Below are positions 29,228 to 40,048 of a stretch of DNA of 64,000 nucleotides, in pieces. Origin of the DNA: Streptomyces bikiniensis (GTDB lineage Bacteria; Actinomycetota; Actinomycetes; Streptomycetales; Streptomycetaceae); contig JNWL01000039.1 in NCBI GenBank assembly GCA_000716465.1, forward strand, positions 1 through 64,000. Reading direction: 5' to 3'. Numbering within the stretch: the stretch's first letter is position 1; the number at the start of each line of letters is the position of its first letter. Position numbers and translations under genes: made by a program. The notes under the pieces are model-generated. The model was not told where the DNA came from, searched no databases, and worked only from the letters and a program-made list of their open reading frames with translations.

Positions 29228-30255
29228 GCACGCCCGAGGAAGCCCGTCCCGAGCCCGTGGACGTCCCCCTCATCCAGATCAGCACCTTCGAGTCGGCCCC
29301 CGGGGACGCCGAGGAGGCCGGCGGCTGCGGCGACGGCTGCGGCTGCGGCGACGAGGAGTTCGTGTGCGGGCTCGACCCGGCGCTGGCCGAACTGCTCGCC
29401 GGCGCCGGCCTCGACCCGGTCCAGGTGGAGGACATCGCCCACCTGGCGCTCGCCGAGGACCTCGACGGCGGGGTGGACGTGACGACCGTGGCGACCGTCC
29501 CCGAGGACGCCGTCGCCACCGCCGACTTCACCGCCCGCGAGGCCGGTGTGGTGGCCGGCCTGCGGGTCGCGGAGGCGGTCCTGTCGATCGTCTGCACCGA
29601 CGCCTTCGAGGTCGAGCGGCACGTCGAGGACGGCGAGCGCGTCGAGGCCGGGCAGCAGCTCCTGAGCGTCACCGCCCGCACCCGCGACCTGCTCACCGGC
29701 GAGCGCAGCGCGCTCAACATCCTGTGCCGCCTCTCCGGCATCGCCACCGCCACGCGCGCGTGGGCGGACGCCCTGGAGGGCACGCGGGCCAAGGTCCGCG
29801 ACACCCGCAAGACGACCCCGGGCCTGCGCGCCCTGGAGAAGTACGCGGTCCGCTGCGGCGGCGGCGTCAACCACCGCATGTCGCTGTCGGACGCGGCCCT
29901 GGTGAAGGACAACCACGTGGTGGCGGCCGGCGGCGTCGCGGAGGCCTTCAAGGCGGTGCGCGAGCTGTTCCCGGAGGTGCCGATCGAGGTCGAGGTCGAC
30001 ACGTTGCACCAGGTCCGCGAGGTCCTGGACGCGGGCGCCGACCTGATCCTGCTCGACAACTTCACCCCGGGCGAGACGGAGGAGGCCGTGGCGCTCGTCG
30101 CGGGCCGCGCCGTCCTGGAGTCCTCGGGCCGCCTCACCCTGGAGAACGCGGCGGCGTACGCGGCGACCGGTGTCGACTACCTGGCGGTCGGCGGCCTCAC
30201 CCACTCCTCCCCGATCCTCGACATCGGCCTCGACCTGCGCGAGGTGCGGGCCTGA
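29224..30255 (+). CDS. nadC: Nicotinate-nucleotide diphosphorylase (carboxylating)
   Basis: Converts quinolinate and PRPP to nicotinate mononucleotide and CO2. Family motifs R-D-T-R-K-T-T-P-G-L-R, G-G-x-x-N-H-R, and V-K-D-N-H are present. The 343 residues exceed the usual ~280-290 because of an N-terminal extension of about 55 residues carrying four cysteines (C35, C39, C41, C48) in a Gly/Cys cluster that could bind metal or an Fe-S cluster. GTG 29224 overlaps the nadB stop and the stop overlaps the coaX start by one base. Confidence 0.95.
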   Translation: MSTPEEARPEPVDVPLIQISTFESAPGDAEEAGGCGDGCGCGDEEFVCGLDPALAELLAGAGLDPVQVEDIAHLALAEDLDGGVDVTTVATVPEDAVATADFTAREAGVVAGLRVAEAVLSIVCTDAFEVERHVEDGERVEAGQQLLSVTARTRDLLTGERSALNILCRLSGIATATRAWADALEGTRAKVRDTRKTTPGLRALEKYAVRCGGGVNHRMSLSDAALVKDNHVVAAGGVAEAFKAVRELFPEVPIEVEVDTLHQVREVLDAGADLILLDNFTPGETEEAVALVAGRAVLESSGRLTLENAAAYAATGVDYLAVGGLTHSSPILDIGLDLREVRA

Positions 30256-31061
30256 TGCTGCTCACCATCGACGTCGGCAACACGCACACGGTCCTCGGCC
30301 TCTTCGACGGGGACGAGATCGTCGAGCACTGGCGGATCTCCACGGATCCGCGCCGGACCGCCGACGAGATGGCGGTCCTGCTCCAGGGCCTCATGGGCAT
30401 GCACCCGCTGCTCGGCGTCGAGCTGGGCGACGGCATCGAGGGCATCGCGATCTGCGCGACGGTCCCCTCGGTCCTGCACGAGCTGCGCGAGGTCACCCGC
30501 CGGTACTACGGGGACGTCCCGGCGGTCCTGGTGGAGCCGGGCGTCAAGACGGGCGTCCCGGTCATCACCGACAACCCGAAGGAGGTCGGCGCGGACCGCG
30601 TCATCAACGCGGCCGCGGCGGTCGAGCTGTACGGCGGCCCGGCGATCGTCGTGGACTTCGGCACGGCGACGACGTACGACGCGGTCACCGCGCGCGGGGA
30701 GTACGCGGGCGGGGCCATCGCGCCGGGCATCGAGATCTCGGTGGAGGCGCTCGGCGTGCGCGGGGCGATGCTCCGCAAGATCGAGCTGGCCCGCCCGCGG
30801 AACGTGATCGGCAAGAACACGGTCGAGGCGATGCAGTCCGGCATCATCTACGGCTACGCGGGCCAGGTGGACGGCGTGGTGGCCCGGATGAAGCGCGAGC
30901 TGGTCGGCCCGAAGGGCGACCCGGACGACGTGACCGTGATCGCGACGGGCGGCCTGGCCCCGATGGTCCTCGGCGAGTCCACGGAGATCGACGAGCACGA
31001 GCCCTGGCTGACCCTGATCGGCCTACGCCTGGTGTACGAGCGGAACGTCTCGCGCGCGTAG
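30255..31061 (+). CDS. coaX: Type III pantothenate kinase
   Basis: Phosphorylates pantothenate, first step to coenzyme A. The type III (ASKHA-fold) signature I-D-V-G-N-T-H-T at residues 5-12, G-A-D-R-V, and F-G-T-A-T-T-Y-D are clear. 268 residues is normal. The start overlaps the nadC stop (TGATG). It closes the DUF2520-panC-nadB-nadC-coaX operon, which combines CoA and NAD synthesis, and is followed by a hairpin terminator. Confidence 0.96.
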   Translation: MLLTIDVGNTHTVLGLFDGDEIVEHWRISTDPRRTADEMAVLLQGLMGMHPLLGVELGDGIEGIAICATVPSVLHELREVTRRYYGDVPAVLVEPGVKTGVPVITDNPKEVGADRVINAAAAVELYGGPAIVVDFGTATTYDAVTARGEYAGGAIAPGIEISVEALGVRGAMLRKIELARPRNVIGKNTVEAMQSGIIYGYAGQVDGVVARMKRELVGPKGDPDDVTVIATGGLAPMVLGESTEIDEHEPWLTLIGLRLVYERNVSRA

Positions 31062-31068
31062 CCCGCGC

Positions 31069-31097
31069 GGCCGCCCCTCCCGGAGAGGGGGGCGGCC
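31069..31097. terminator. Terminator of the pantothenate/NAD operon
   Basis: Eight bases after the coaX stop, arm 31069-31079 pairs with 31085-31097 apart from a two-G bulge, with loop CCGGA. A GC-rich hairpin without a T-run, typical of Streptomyces. Confidence 0.7.
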
Positions 31098-31194
31098 GTA
31101 CGGACGGAGGGCCCGCACCGCCGAACGGCTGCCGCCCGGCGCGCCGTAATGATCCTTAAGCGGAAATTGTCCGATTAGCGCGTACCGTCGGCCC

Positions 31195-31797
31195 ATGCCC
31201 ACGCCATACGGATCCCGTGGCGGCATGGCGTTCAGCGCGGACGAGCTGCGTGTGCTCCGCCGCGCCCTTGCCATCGCCCTCCAGCCCGCCCCCCTTCAGG
31301 ACGAGGACGTCCAGGACTGCCTGCGCCTGGCCGAATCCGTGGACGAGGCGGTACGCGAGGCCGGTCGGCTGCGCGCCTTCCTCCTCGCCGACCTGGTCCG
31401 CTACCGCGAGGCCCTGCCGGGCTCCCTCGGCGGCTACCTGGAGCTCCTCCGGGACGCGCTGGCCGCCGGGTACGACCCCGGGGCCGACGACCTCGCCGCC
31501 CTGCGGGCCCTGCGCCGCAACCCCGCCGCCGCCGAGCTGCTCGCCCGCTGCCAGGGCCTCGCCGAACGCTCCGTACGCGCGCGCCTGGCCCGGGTCGTCC
31601 AGGCCACCGCCCCCGCCGCCGACCGCGCCTCCAGGGCCCGGCTCCTCGCCCTGCCCGGCGGACGCGCGGCGGCCGACGAGCCCAGGCCCACCCCGCCCGT
31701 CCCGGCGGAGCGCCCGGTGCCCAAGCCCTCCGAGGTGTTCCCGCCGCGCCGGCGGCCCGTTCCCCCGCCCCCGCCCGAGGAGCGGGCCGCCGGATAG
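31195..31797 (+). CDS. Helical hypothetical protein with a Pro-rich tail
   Basis: 200 residues, soluble. Residues 12-150 look all-helical and rich in Ala, Leu and Arg; the last 40 are Pro-rich. No enzymatic motif. The ATG at 31195 is used; the helical part starts at M-A-F-S-A-D-E-L (ATG 31225), which is a possible alternative start. A small membrane-protein gene follows 14 bases later, so the two may be co-transcribed. Function unknown. Confidence 0.72.
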   Translation: MPTPYGSRGGMAFSADELRVLRRALAIALQPAPLQDEDVQDCLRLAESVDEAVREAGRLRAFLLADLVRYREALPGSLGGYLELLRDALAAGYDPGADDLAALRALRRNPAAAELLARCQGLAERSVRARLARVVQATAPAADRASRARLLALPGGRAAADEPRPTPPVPAERPVPKPSEVFPPRRRPVPPPPPEERAAG

Positions 31798-31811
31798 CTA
31801 CCCTGGTCGCC

Positions 31812-31988
31812 ATGGAATACGTATCCGCGCTCCTGCCCCCCGTCGTGATGGCCGCGTTCTTCATCGCCCTCGTCGTCACGATCGTCAAGAGCCAGGGCGG
31901 TCCGAACAAGGCCAAGGAGGACGCGGCCGTCGACGCCGCCCTCGCCCGCACCGAGGCGGCCCGGCAGCCGGACGGTTCCGCCTCCTGA
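31812..31988 (+). CDS. Small single-pass membrane protein (58 residues)
   Basis: Short gene of 59 codons including TGA. Residues 5-25 form one hydrophobic helix (P-P-V-V-M-A-A-F-F-I-A-L-V-V-T), followed by a charged cytoplasmic tail (K-A-K-E-D-A-A-V-D-A-A-L). Codon use matches the surrounding genes, with nearly all third positions G or C, which supports coding. The ATG at 31812 lies 14 bases after the previous stop. No named family. Confidence 0.7.
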   Translation: MEYVSALLPPVVMAAFFIALVVTIVKSQGGPNKAKEDAAVDAALARTEAARQPDGSAS

Positions 31989-32136
31989 CCCCGCCGGGGT
32001 TCCGCACCACCGGGGACGTACGGCCTCACGAGGTCGTGCGTCCTTTTTGCTTGCCCCGGATCGGTTTCGCGCTGTTTCGCTCCGTTTTCCGGCGTCGATC
32101 GACCCTTACCGGCGTTTCGCGCACTATGGTGGCGCT

Positions 32137-32568
32137 GTGCCCCGTCCTTTGGGAGAGCTCGAAGACGCCGTCATGACGCGCGTGTGGCAATGGAACCGCC
32201 CGGTGACCGTCCGGGAAGTTCTGGAGGACCTCCAGCGGGAACGGTCCATCGCCTACACCACCGTCATGACCGTCATGGACAATCTCCACCAGAAGGGCTG
32301 GGTCCGCAGGGAAGTCGAAGGCCGCGCCTATCGCTATACGGCGGTCTCCACCCGCGCCGCCTACGCGGCCGCACTGATGAACGAGGCCTGGAGCCGCAGC
32401 GACAATCCCGCCGCCGCCCTCGTCGCCTTCTTCGGGATGATGTCCCCGGAGCAGCGCGAAGCGCTCGACGACGCCATTCGGATCGTCCAGCGGGACACCC
32501 CGCTCCCCGGACCCCTGCCCGCCCCGCCCCGGGAGGGCGGCGGGGAAACCGGGTCCGAAGGGCGATAA
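32137..32568 (+). CDS. BlaI/MecI/CopY-family transcriptional repressor
   Basis: 143-residue winged-helix regulator. The N-terminus P-R-P-L-G-E-L-E-D-A-V-M and the recognition-helix region V-R-E-V-L-E-D-L, then Y-T-T-V-M-T-V-M-D-N-L, are hallmark. BlaI-type repressors bind as dimers and are normally released by cleavage through a BlaR1/MecR1 membrane protease, but no such gene is adjacent. The GTG at 32137 starts the family sequence. The C-terminal 25 residues are Pro/Gly-rich. Confidence 0.9.
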   Translation: MPRPLGELEDAVMTRVWQWNRPVTVREVLEDLQRERSIAYTTVMTVMDNLHQKGWVRREVEGRAYRYTAVSTRAAYAAALMNEAWSRSDNPAAALVAFFGMMSPEQREALDDAIRIVQRDTPLPGPLPAPPREGGGETGSEGR

Positions 32569-32577
32569 CGTCCCCCC

Positions 32578-33123
32578 ATGCCGCCATCCGACTCCCCGGC
32601 CGCCTCTCCGGCCCACACCAGAGCCGTCACCGTACGCAGGGCCCGCACCAGCGACGTCGCGGCCGTCCGCCGACTCGTCGACCCTTTCGTCCGGCGCGGC
32701 ATCCTGCTCGACAAGGCGACCGTGACGCTTTACGAGTCCATCCAGGAGTTCTGGGTGGCGGAACGCGACGAGGACGCCGCCGTCGTCGGCTGCGGCGCGC
32801 TCCACGTGATGTGGGAAGACCTCGCCGAAGTGCGCACGCTCGCCGTCGATCCCGAGTTCAGGGGAGCCGGCGTGGGACATCAGGTGCTCGACAAGTTGTT
32901 GCACACCGCCCGATGGCTCGGGGTGCGGCGGGTATTCTGCCTGACCTTCGAAGTCGACTTCTTCACGAAGCACGGCTTCGTCGAGATCGGCGAGACACCG
33001 GTCGACGGAGATGTCTACAGCGAGCTCCTGCGTTCCTATGACGAGGGAGTAGCGGAGTTCCTCGGTCTCGAACGAGTGAAGCCGAACACCTTGGGCAACA
33101 GCCGGATGCTTCTGCACCTCTGA
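32578..33123 (+). CDS. Amino-acid N-acetyltransferase (GNAT, ArgA-like)
   Basis: 181 residues. The GNAT acetyl-CoA motif is V-R-T-L-A-V-D-P-E-F-R-G-A-G-V-G; the ending T-F-E-V-D-F-F-T-K-H-G-F-V-E-I resembles short actinobacterial N-acetylglutamate synthases. The likely reaction is acetyl-CoA plus glutamate to N-acetylglutamate, first step of arginine synthesis; the substrate call rests on family resemblance. It starts ten bases after the BlaI-type gene. Confidence 0.85.
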   Translation: MPPSDSPAASPAHTRAVTVRRARTSDVAAVRRLVDPFVRRGILLDKATVTLYESIQEFWVAERDEDAAVVGCGALHVMWEDLAEVRTLAVDPEFRGAGVGHQVLDKLLHTARWLGVRRVFCLTFEVDFFTKHGFVEIGETPVDGDVYSELLRSYDEGVAEFLGLERVKPNTLGNSRMLLHL

Positions 33124-33275
33124 CCCGGAAGCGACCGAACCGGACCCGTACCGGTCCGGGAACGACGCCCCGAACCCGTACGGAAGCCCCCGGGGAACCC
33201 CGCCCGGAACCCTATGTCCGAATCGCGCACGTTTCCCGCGCCGTCGGGGTTCTGAACCTCTCCCAGGGGTTTGTG

Positions 33276-33289
33276 TTTTCCCGGGAAAA
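33276..33289. promoter_or_regulatory. 14-bp perfect palindrome upstream of lsr2
   Basis: TTTTCCCGGGAAAA lies 46 bases before the lsr2 start in an unusually A/T-containing stretch. Its placement suits an operator or a self-binding site of Lsr2; function not established. Confidence 0.45.
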
Positions 33290-33334
33290 GCGGTTTCCTT
33301 TCCGCGTACTGCATTTTCGATGAAAGGAAATCCG

Positions 33335-33670
33335 GTGGCACAGAAGGTTCAGGTCCTTCTTGTCGACGACCTCGACGGCGTCGAGGCGGACGAGACCGTG
33401 ACGTTCGCGCTGGACGGCAAGACCTACGAGATCGACCTCACCACCGCCAACGCGGAAAAGCTCCGCGGTCTGCTCGAGCCGTACACCAGGAGCGGTCGGC
33501 GCACCGGTGGCCGCACCACCGGCGGTCGCGGCAAGGGCCGCGCCGCGGCGACGGGCAGCCCCGACACCGCGAAGATCCGCGCGTGGGCCAAGGAGAACGG
33601 CTACGAGGTCAACGACCGCGGCCGCGTGCCCGCCACCGTGAAGGCGGCCTACGAGGACGCGAACCGCTGA
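33335..33670 (+). CDS. lsr2: Nucleoid-associated xenogeneic silencer Lsr2
   Basis: 111-residue H-NS-like protein that coats and silences AT-rich, often foreign, DNA in actinobacteria. The N-terminal beta/alpha dimerisation domain (V-L-L-V-D-D-L-D-G) is followed by a basic linker and the C-terminal AT-hook-like domain with R-G-R (in N-D-R-G-R-V-P). The GTG at 33335 is preferred over ATG 33320 because GAAAGGA lies 7 bases before it. Its 3' end overlaps the convergent next gene by 22 bases. Confidence 0.93.
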   Translation: MAQKVQVLLVDDLDGVEADETVTFALDGKTYEIDLTTANAEKLRGLLEPYTRSGRRTGGRTTGGRGKGRAAATGSPDTAKIRAWAKENGYEVNDRGRVPATVKAAYEDANR

Positions 33671-34239
33671 GGCGGCAGCTGCTGAGCCACCGGCCCCCGG
33701 GCCCGGGCACTCAGCAGCCGCACCCGGTGGCACTCGCCGGCGGCGGCGGACACGAGCCGCACCAGGCAGGGGGCGCCCCCTCCGCCCCACGGCGCGCCCC
33801 GCAGGGCCGGGAGCGAGGGCTCGACCTCGCGGCCCGGCACGGGGGCCCGCAGCCACACCGCGGCGTCCGGCGCGCCGGAGCCGCCCCGCCCCGGGGGAAG
33901 GGGCGCGGTCATCCGGCCGCCGGCCCCGAGCGCCGAGAGGTCCAGGGCGATCCCGCCCCACTCCAGCCAGTCGAGCAGCCCCGGCAGCTCCTCCGCGCTC
34001 CCCGCGGCCACGAGCAGCCGCATCCGGGACCCGGCCAGGGCCACCGGACCGGTCGCCGCGCCCACCCGGCGCAGGACGCCCCGGCCGGCCGCGGCGGGCA
34101 GCTCCAGGACGTCGAAGCGCTCCCCCGTGACCAGCGCCACCGGCGGGCCCGCCACCGTCGCCCAGCCGAGCCCTTCCTCGTACCACCGCGCCGGGCCGTC
34201 GTCGAGCGGCGCGCGGGGGGACGGAACGATCGGGGCCAT
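33649..34239 (-). CDS. Hypothetical protein, prim-pol N-terminal-like region
   Basis: 196 residues. The segment W-Y-E-E-G-L-G-W-A-T-V, then F-D-V-L-E-L-P-A-A-A-G, resembles the N-terminal part of Streptomyces proteins annotated as bifunctional primase/polymerase-like, but the acidic catalytic motifs of a primase are not visible. It is therefore better treated as an uncharacterised relative. It lies between lsr2 and clpC on the opposite strand. The ATG at 34239 is chosen for its match to such proteins. Confidence 0.7.
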   Translation of the reverse strand: MAPIVPSPRAPLDDGPARWYEEGLGWATVAGPPVALVTGERFDVLELPAAAGRGVLRRVGAATGPVALAGSRMRLLVAAGSAEELPGLLDWLEWGGIALDLSALGAGGRMTAPLPPGRGGSGAPDAAVWLRAPVPGREVEPSLPALRGAPWGGGGAPCLVRLVSAAAGECHRVRLLSARARGPVAQQLPPQRFASS

Positions 34240-34725
34240 GCCGGGGGAACTCCCGCGAGGGCGTCTTGGTTACGCCCCCGGAGCGGCCCCGCACCCGCCG
34301 CGCGGTGACGCACGGTCCCCCGCCGGACGCGCGAGGTGTCCGGGATGGGGTGTACGAGTGCATTCGGGCGCGCAAGGGTGTTCGCTGGTAGCGGAGGGAA
34401 CCGGGGTGCGCGGCATGGAGTGTCGGTGCTTACGGGTAAGACATTCCTAGTGGAGAGGGGTGACCTCGCGGGCTTCGGCGTCTCACGTTCGCCATCGGCG
34501 TACAGAAGGCACGGGTAACCACTTGGCCTGCGGGAACATCGTCTCGCACCATCGGGTTGGAGCATTTGTCGGCTGTTCGGCAGCAGGTCTCCCCACGGAC
34601 AAGGGGGTGATCCGGACGGATGTCGGCAGTTGGAATGAGCGGTCCCCGCTTGCGGGACTAAGCTGCGGAAGGACAGGGAGGGGATCGACCCCTAACTGAC
34701 TGACCGCTCTGAGGAGCGATTAACG
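34240..34725. other. 486-base intergenic region upstream of clpC
   Basis: No convincing gene is seen; short open frames here have non-coding codon use. It holds a ClgR-type box at 34380-34393 and presumably the clpC promoter(s) and leader, including GAGGAG just before the clpC ATG. GC content is lower than in the flanking genes. No tRNA-like T-loop sequence was found. Confidence 0.6.
34380..34393 (+). promoter_or_regulatory. ClgR-type operator upstream of clpC
   Basis: GTTCGC-TGGTA-GCG matches the actinobacterial ClgR consensus GTTCGC-N5-GCG exactly. ClgR activates clpC1, clpP and lon in Streptomyces. The site is 333 bases before the clpC ATG, implying a long leader or an upstream promoter. 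Confidence 0.6.
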
Positions 34726-37248
<2,523 letters not shown>

Positions 37249-37275
37249 CGCTGCGCTGGGCCTGTAGCGCGTAGT

Positions 37276-37320
37276 CGAGGGGCGGCCCCGGAACCCGAAC
37301 GGTTCCGGGGCCGCCCCTCG
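37276..37320. terminator. Bidirectional terminator between clpC and the NACHT gene
   Basis: Perfect 20-bp stem (37276-37295 with 37301-37320) with loop CGAAC, 28 bases after the clpC stop and 6 bases before the convergent NACHT stop. Serves both genes. Confidence 0.85.
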
Positions 37321-37325
37321 TGCGT

Positions 37326-39980
37326 TCAGAGGACGGTGACCTCGACGTGGGGCGGGAGGTGCTCGGTGCCGACCGCGGATCCGACGACCCTCACCTTCTT
37401 CAGGCGGGGCAGGGAGGCGAGCGGTGCCAGGTCCACCGCGTCCTCGGAGCCGTACAGGTGCACTTCGACGTCCTGGAGCCGGGCGTCCCGGGGCATGAGC
37501 GGGAATTCGTACTGCGTGTCGAAGCACTCCAGGACCAGGCCGACCGGGTCGCACAAAGACAGGAGTTCGGCCGCCCGGTGGCCGGAGACCAGGCTCTCGA
37601 TGCCCAGGAGCGGGGGCGTCAGGCCGAGGCGGATCATTTCCTCGGCCTGGTCGTCGGAGCGGACGGTGAAGACGAGGTCGCTCGGATCGAGCTGTGCCAC
37701 GATCTCCTCGGCGTAGGAGCGCGGATCGAAGCGGAACCACGACCAGACGAGCTGCGAGCGGACCGCCAGGCTCGGATGGCGTGTGAAGCGGGCCAGGTAG
37801 ACGAGGGCCGCGTCGGTCGGCACGTGGGACGCGGTGACCACGGAGTGGAACGCCTCGGTGGTGGTCAGTTCCTCCGGGCCGCCCAGCAGCCCCAGGACCA
37901 GCGGGCCGACCTCCGCCAGTTGCCGGGCCTCGTCGGGGTCGCGCGGCGGGATCACCTCCCCCGTCCTCCGCAGCACCTCCCCCCGGATCTCCGGGGACAC
38001 CTCCGTCGCGTGGTCCAGCGCCGTCGCCGCCAGCAGGGTGAGCCGCAGCCGCACCCGGCGGTCCCCGGCCGCGTCCGCCGCCGACAGCAGCTCCCGCAGG
38101 ACCTCCGCGCACTCGCGCGGCCGGGCGTGGCCGACCGCCATGCGGATCACGTCCTCCCACTGGTCGTCGGCGGCGTGGCGGACGAGGACGCCGATGTCCC
38201 AGTGGTCCACGAGGGCCTTCGCCGCCAGGTAGTCCTGGAAGGTGCGGTGGACGAACTCGACGGTGTCGGCCGTGGGCTCGCGCAGGAGGCCGCTGCGGTG
38301 CAGGAGGTGGGTGAAGACCCGGTCCGGGGGGTACGCCGAGGCGTCCGGGACCGCCGGGACGGCCTCGGCGACGAGCGACGCGGCGCGGTCGCGGTCCATC
38401 TGCGTGCGCCCGTTCAGCGTCAGCCAGTACGCCAGGCGCTGGACCAGCTGGATCTGCGGGGCCTCGTCCAGGACGAGGCCGGTCGGGGCGCCCATGTCCC
38501 GTTCGCGGTCCCGCCGGGACAGGAGCAGGGGCAGGGCCGCCTCGTAGAGCGCCTTGCGGCCCCGGGGCAGGAAGCCGCGCCGGTCGCGGTGGAGGGCGCA
38601 GATCAGACCGCACATCAGGGGGTTGGTGGCGAGCTGGGCCACGTGCTCGGCGGTGCGCAGGGAGTCCAGGAGCGGCTGTTCGTACCCGGCGGCGTCCGGT
38701 CCGGCGGCCCGGTGCCAGCGGCGGACGAAGGTGGTGACCTCCGTGCGGGCCATGGGCGCGAGGGCCAGTTCGGTGAAGCCGTCCGGGGCCAGCCAGTCGT
38801 CCCGTACGGCGGTGGGGCGCGAGGTGACGAGCCAGCGGTTGCCCTCGTACGCGCCGAGGAGGTCGCGCAGCCACTCGCGGGCCCGGCCGCGCTCGGCCTC
38901 GGGGATCTCGTCGATGCCGTCGGCCAGGACCAGGCCCCGGCCGGCCGCGAGGACCCGGTCGGTCCAGCCGTCGGGCGGGGTGAGCGGGCAGCCGGCGGCG
39001 GGCAGGAAGCGGTCGGGGGAGGGCAGCCGCTCGCCGTGGCGGGTGAGGGTGCGCAGGGGCAGGACGAAGGGGACGCGGCCCCGGAGGTACGCCATGCCCT
39101 CGGGCCGGTCCTCGTTCGCCGCCGAGACCGTCAGCCACTGGACGAGGGTGGTCTTGCCGGAGCCCGCGAGGCCGCGCAGGAGGACCTTGTCGTGGCGGGC
39201 GAGGGCGAGGTCGGCGCGGACGGAGGGCTGTTCCCGCTGCCGTGCGGAGGTCTCGGGCGTGCCCTCCCCGCCGGTCGCCTCCAGGGACAGGTACGCCATG
39301 TCCAGCGGCCACTCGTCCGGTGAGTGGTGCAGGTCGACGCCGTAGATGGTCAGGCGGCCGTGCTTCCTGGCGAGGTGGGCCAGGTAGCGGCGCTCGAAGG
39401 CCGCGTCCTCGCTCCCGGGCGCCGGGACGCGGGTGAGGACGGCGTCGACCCGGGCGAGGAGTTCCGCCTGGGCGCGGGTCTGCTCCACCAGGCTGCGGGC
39501 GATGAAGGTGGAGCGCCGGGTGAAGAACTCCAGGATGTGGAGGCAGGCCCACTCGGTCATGGTCTCCAGGTAGAGGACCGAGTCGGTGGAGAGGCCGTCG
39601 GGGGCCGGGGCGGCGGCCCGCAGCCGGCGGGCGAGGTCGCGGGGGCCGAGGCGGACGGCCTGGACGTCGTCCATGTCGAGGTCGCCGAGGGCCAGCAGGT
39701 TCGCGGCGAGGGCGTCGGTGACGGCCCCGGTCTCGTCGGCGGGGAAGGGCGGCTCCCCGGTCCCCCGCCGGGAGCGCTCGACCAGGGTGGCGGCGAGCCC
39801 GCGGACGTCCTTCTCGGTGAGGGTGCGCTTCTCGCCCCGGAAGGAGACGAGGCCGGAGAGCCGGACCTCGGCGTCCTTGGGGACGAGGCCCGCTCCGGGG
39901 CCCTCGCTCGCGAGGAGCTTCTTCAGGAGCGGTCCTATCGCGGCCGAGGCGAGGCGTGTGCCGATGAGCGCCGGTTCCAT
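37326..39980 (-). CDS. NACHT-domain STAND ATPase, candidate immune protein
   Basis: 884-residue predicted NTPase. The N-terminal ~255 residues are mostly helical with no recognised nuclease, TIR or protease motif. The NACHT module starts near 263: Walker A G-L-A-G-S-G-K-T-T (270-278), Walker B L-V-L-A-D-G-I-D-E-I (350-359) and the sensor T-S-R-P-T (386-390). Then come a helical region and winged-helix-like segment (E-F-V-H-R-T-F-Q-D-Y-L-A-A-K), HEAT-like helices and a short leucine-rich-repeat-like C-terminus (about 825-884). Bacterial NACHT proteins of this build can act in anti-phage defence. It is a single gene between housekeeping genes; no partner is adjacent. Confidence 0.88.
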   Translation of the reverse strand: MEPALIGTRLASAAIGPLLKKLLASEGPGAGLVPKDAEVRLSGLVSFRGEKRTLTEKDVRGLAATLVERSRRGTGEPPFPADETGAVTDALAANLLALGDLDMDDVQAVRLGPRDLARRLRAAAPAPDGLSTDSVLYLETMTEWACLHILEFFTRRSTFIARSLVEQTRAQAELLARVDAVLTRVPAPGSEDAAFERRYLAHLARKHGRLTIYGVDLHHSPDEWPLDMAYLSLEATGGEGTPETSARQREQPSVRADLALARHDKVLLRGLAGSGKTTLVQWLTVSAANEDRPEGMAYLRGRVPFVLPLRTLTRHGERLPSPDRFLPAAGCPLTPPDGWTDRVLAAGRGLVLADGIDEIPEAERGRAREWLRDLLGAYEGNRWLVTSRPTAVRDDWLAPDGFTELALAPMARTEVTTFVRRWHRAAGPDAAGYEQPLLDSLRTAEHVAQLATNPLMCGLICALHRDRRGFLPRGRKALYEAALPLLLSRRDRERDMGAPTGLVLDEAPQIQLVQRLAYWLTLNGRTQMDRDRAASLVAEAVPAVPDASAYPPDRVFTHLLHRSGLLREPTADTVEFVHRTFQDYLAAKALVDHWDIGVLVRHAADDQWEDVIRMAVGHARPRECAEVLRELLSAADAAGDRRVRLRLTLLAATALDHATEVSPEIRGEVLRRTGEVIPPRDPDEARQLAEVGPLVLGLLGGPEELTTTEAFHSVVTASHVPTDAALVYLARFTRHPSLAVRSQLVWSWFRFDPRSYAEEIVAQLDPSDLVFTVRSDDQAEEMIRLGLTPPLLGIESLVSGHRAAELLSLCDPVGLVLECFDTQYEFPLMPRDARLQDVEVHLYGSEDAVDLAPLASLPRLKKVRVVGSAVGTEHLPPHVEVTVL

Positions 39981-40048
39981 GGTGACCCCCTGTGTTTCCG
40001 TGGAGCGGTCAGCGTAGTGGGGGAGGGGCCGGGACGGGGGCCGGGGGT

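Noticed and set aside
26208..30255. A panD gene inside the pantothenate operon
   Set aside because: panC is followed immediately by nadB with a four-base overlap, so no aspartate decarboxylase gene can fit here.
34240..34725. A tRNA or small gene upstream of clpC
   Set aside because: No cloverleaf or T-loop consensus was found, and the short open frames have non-coding codon use.
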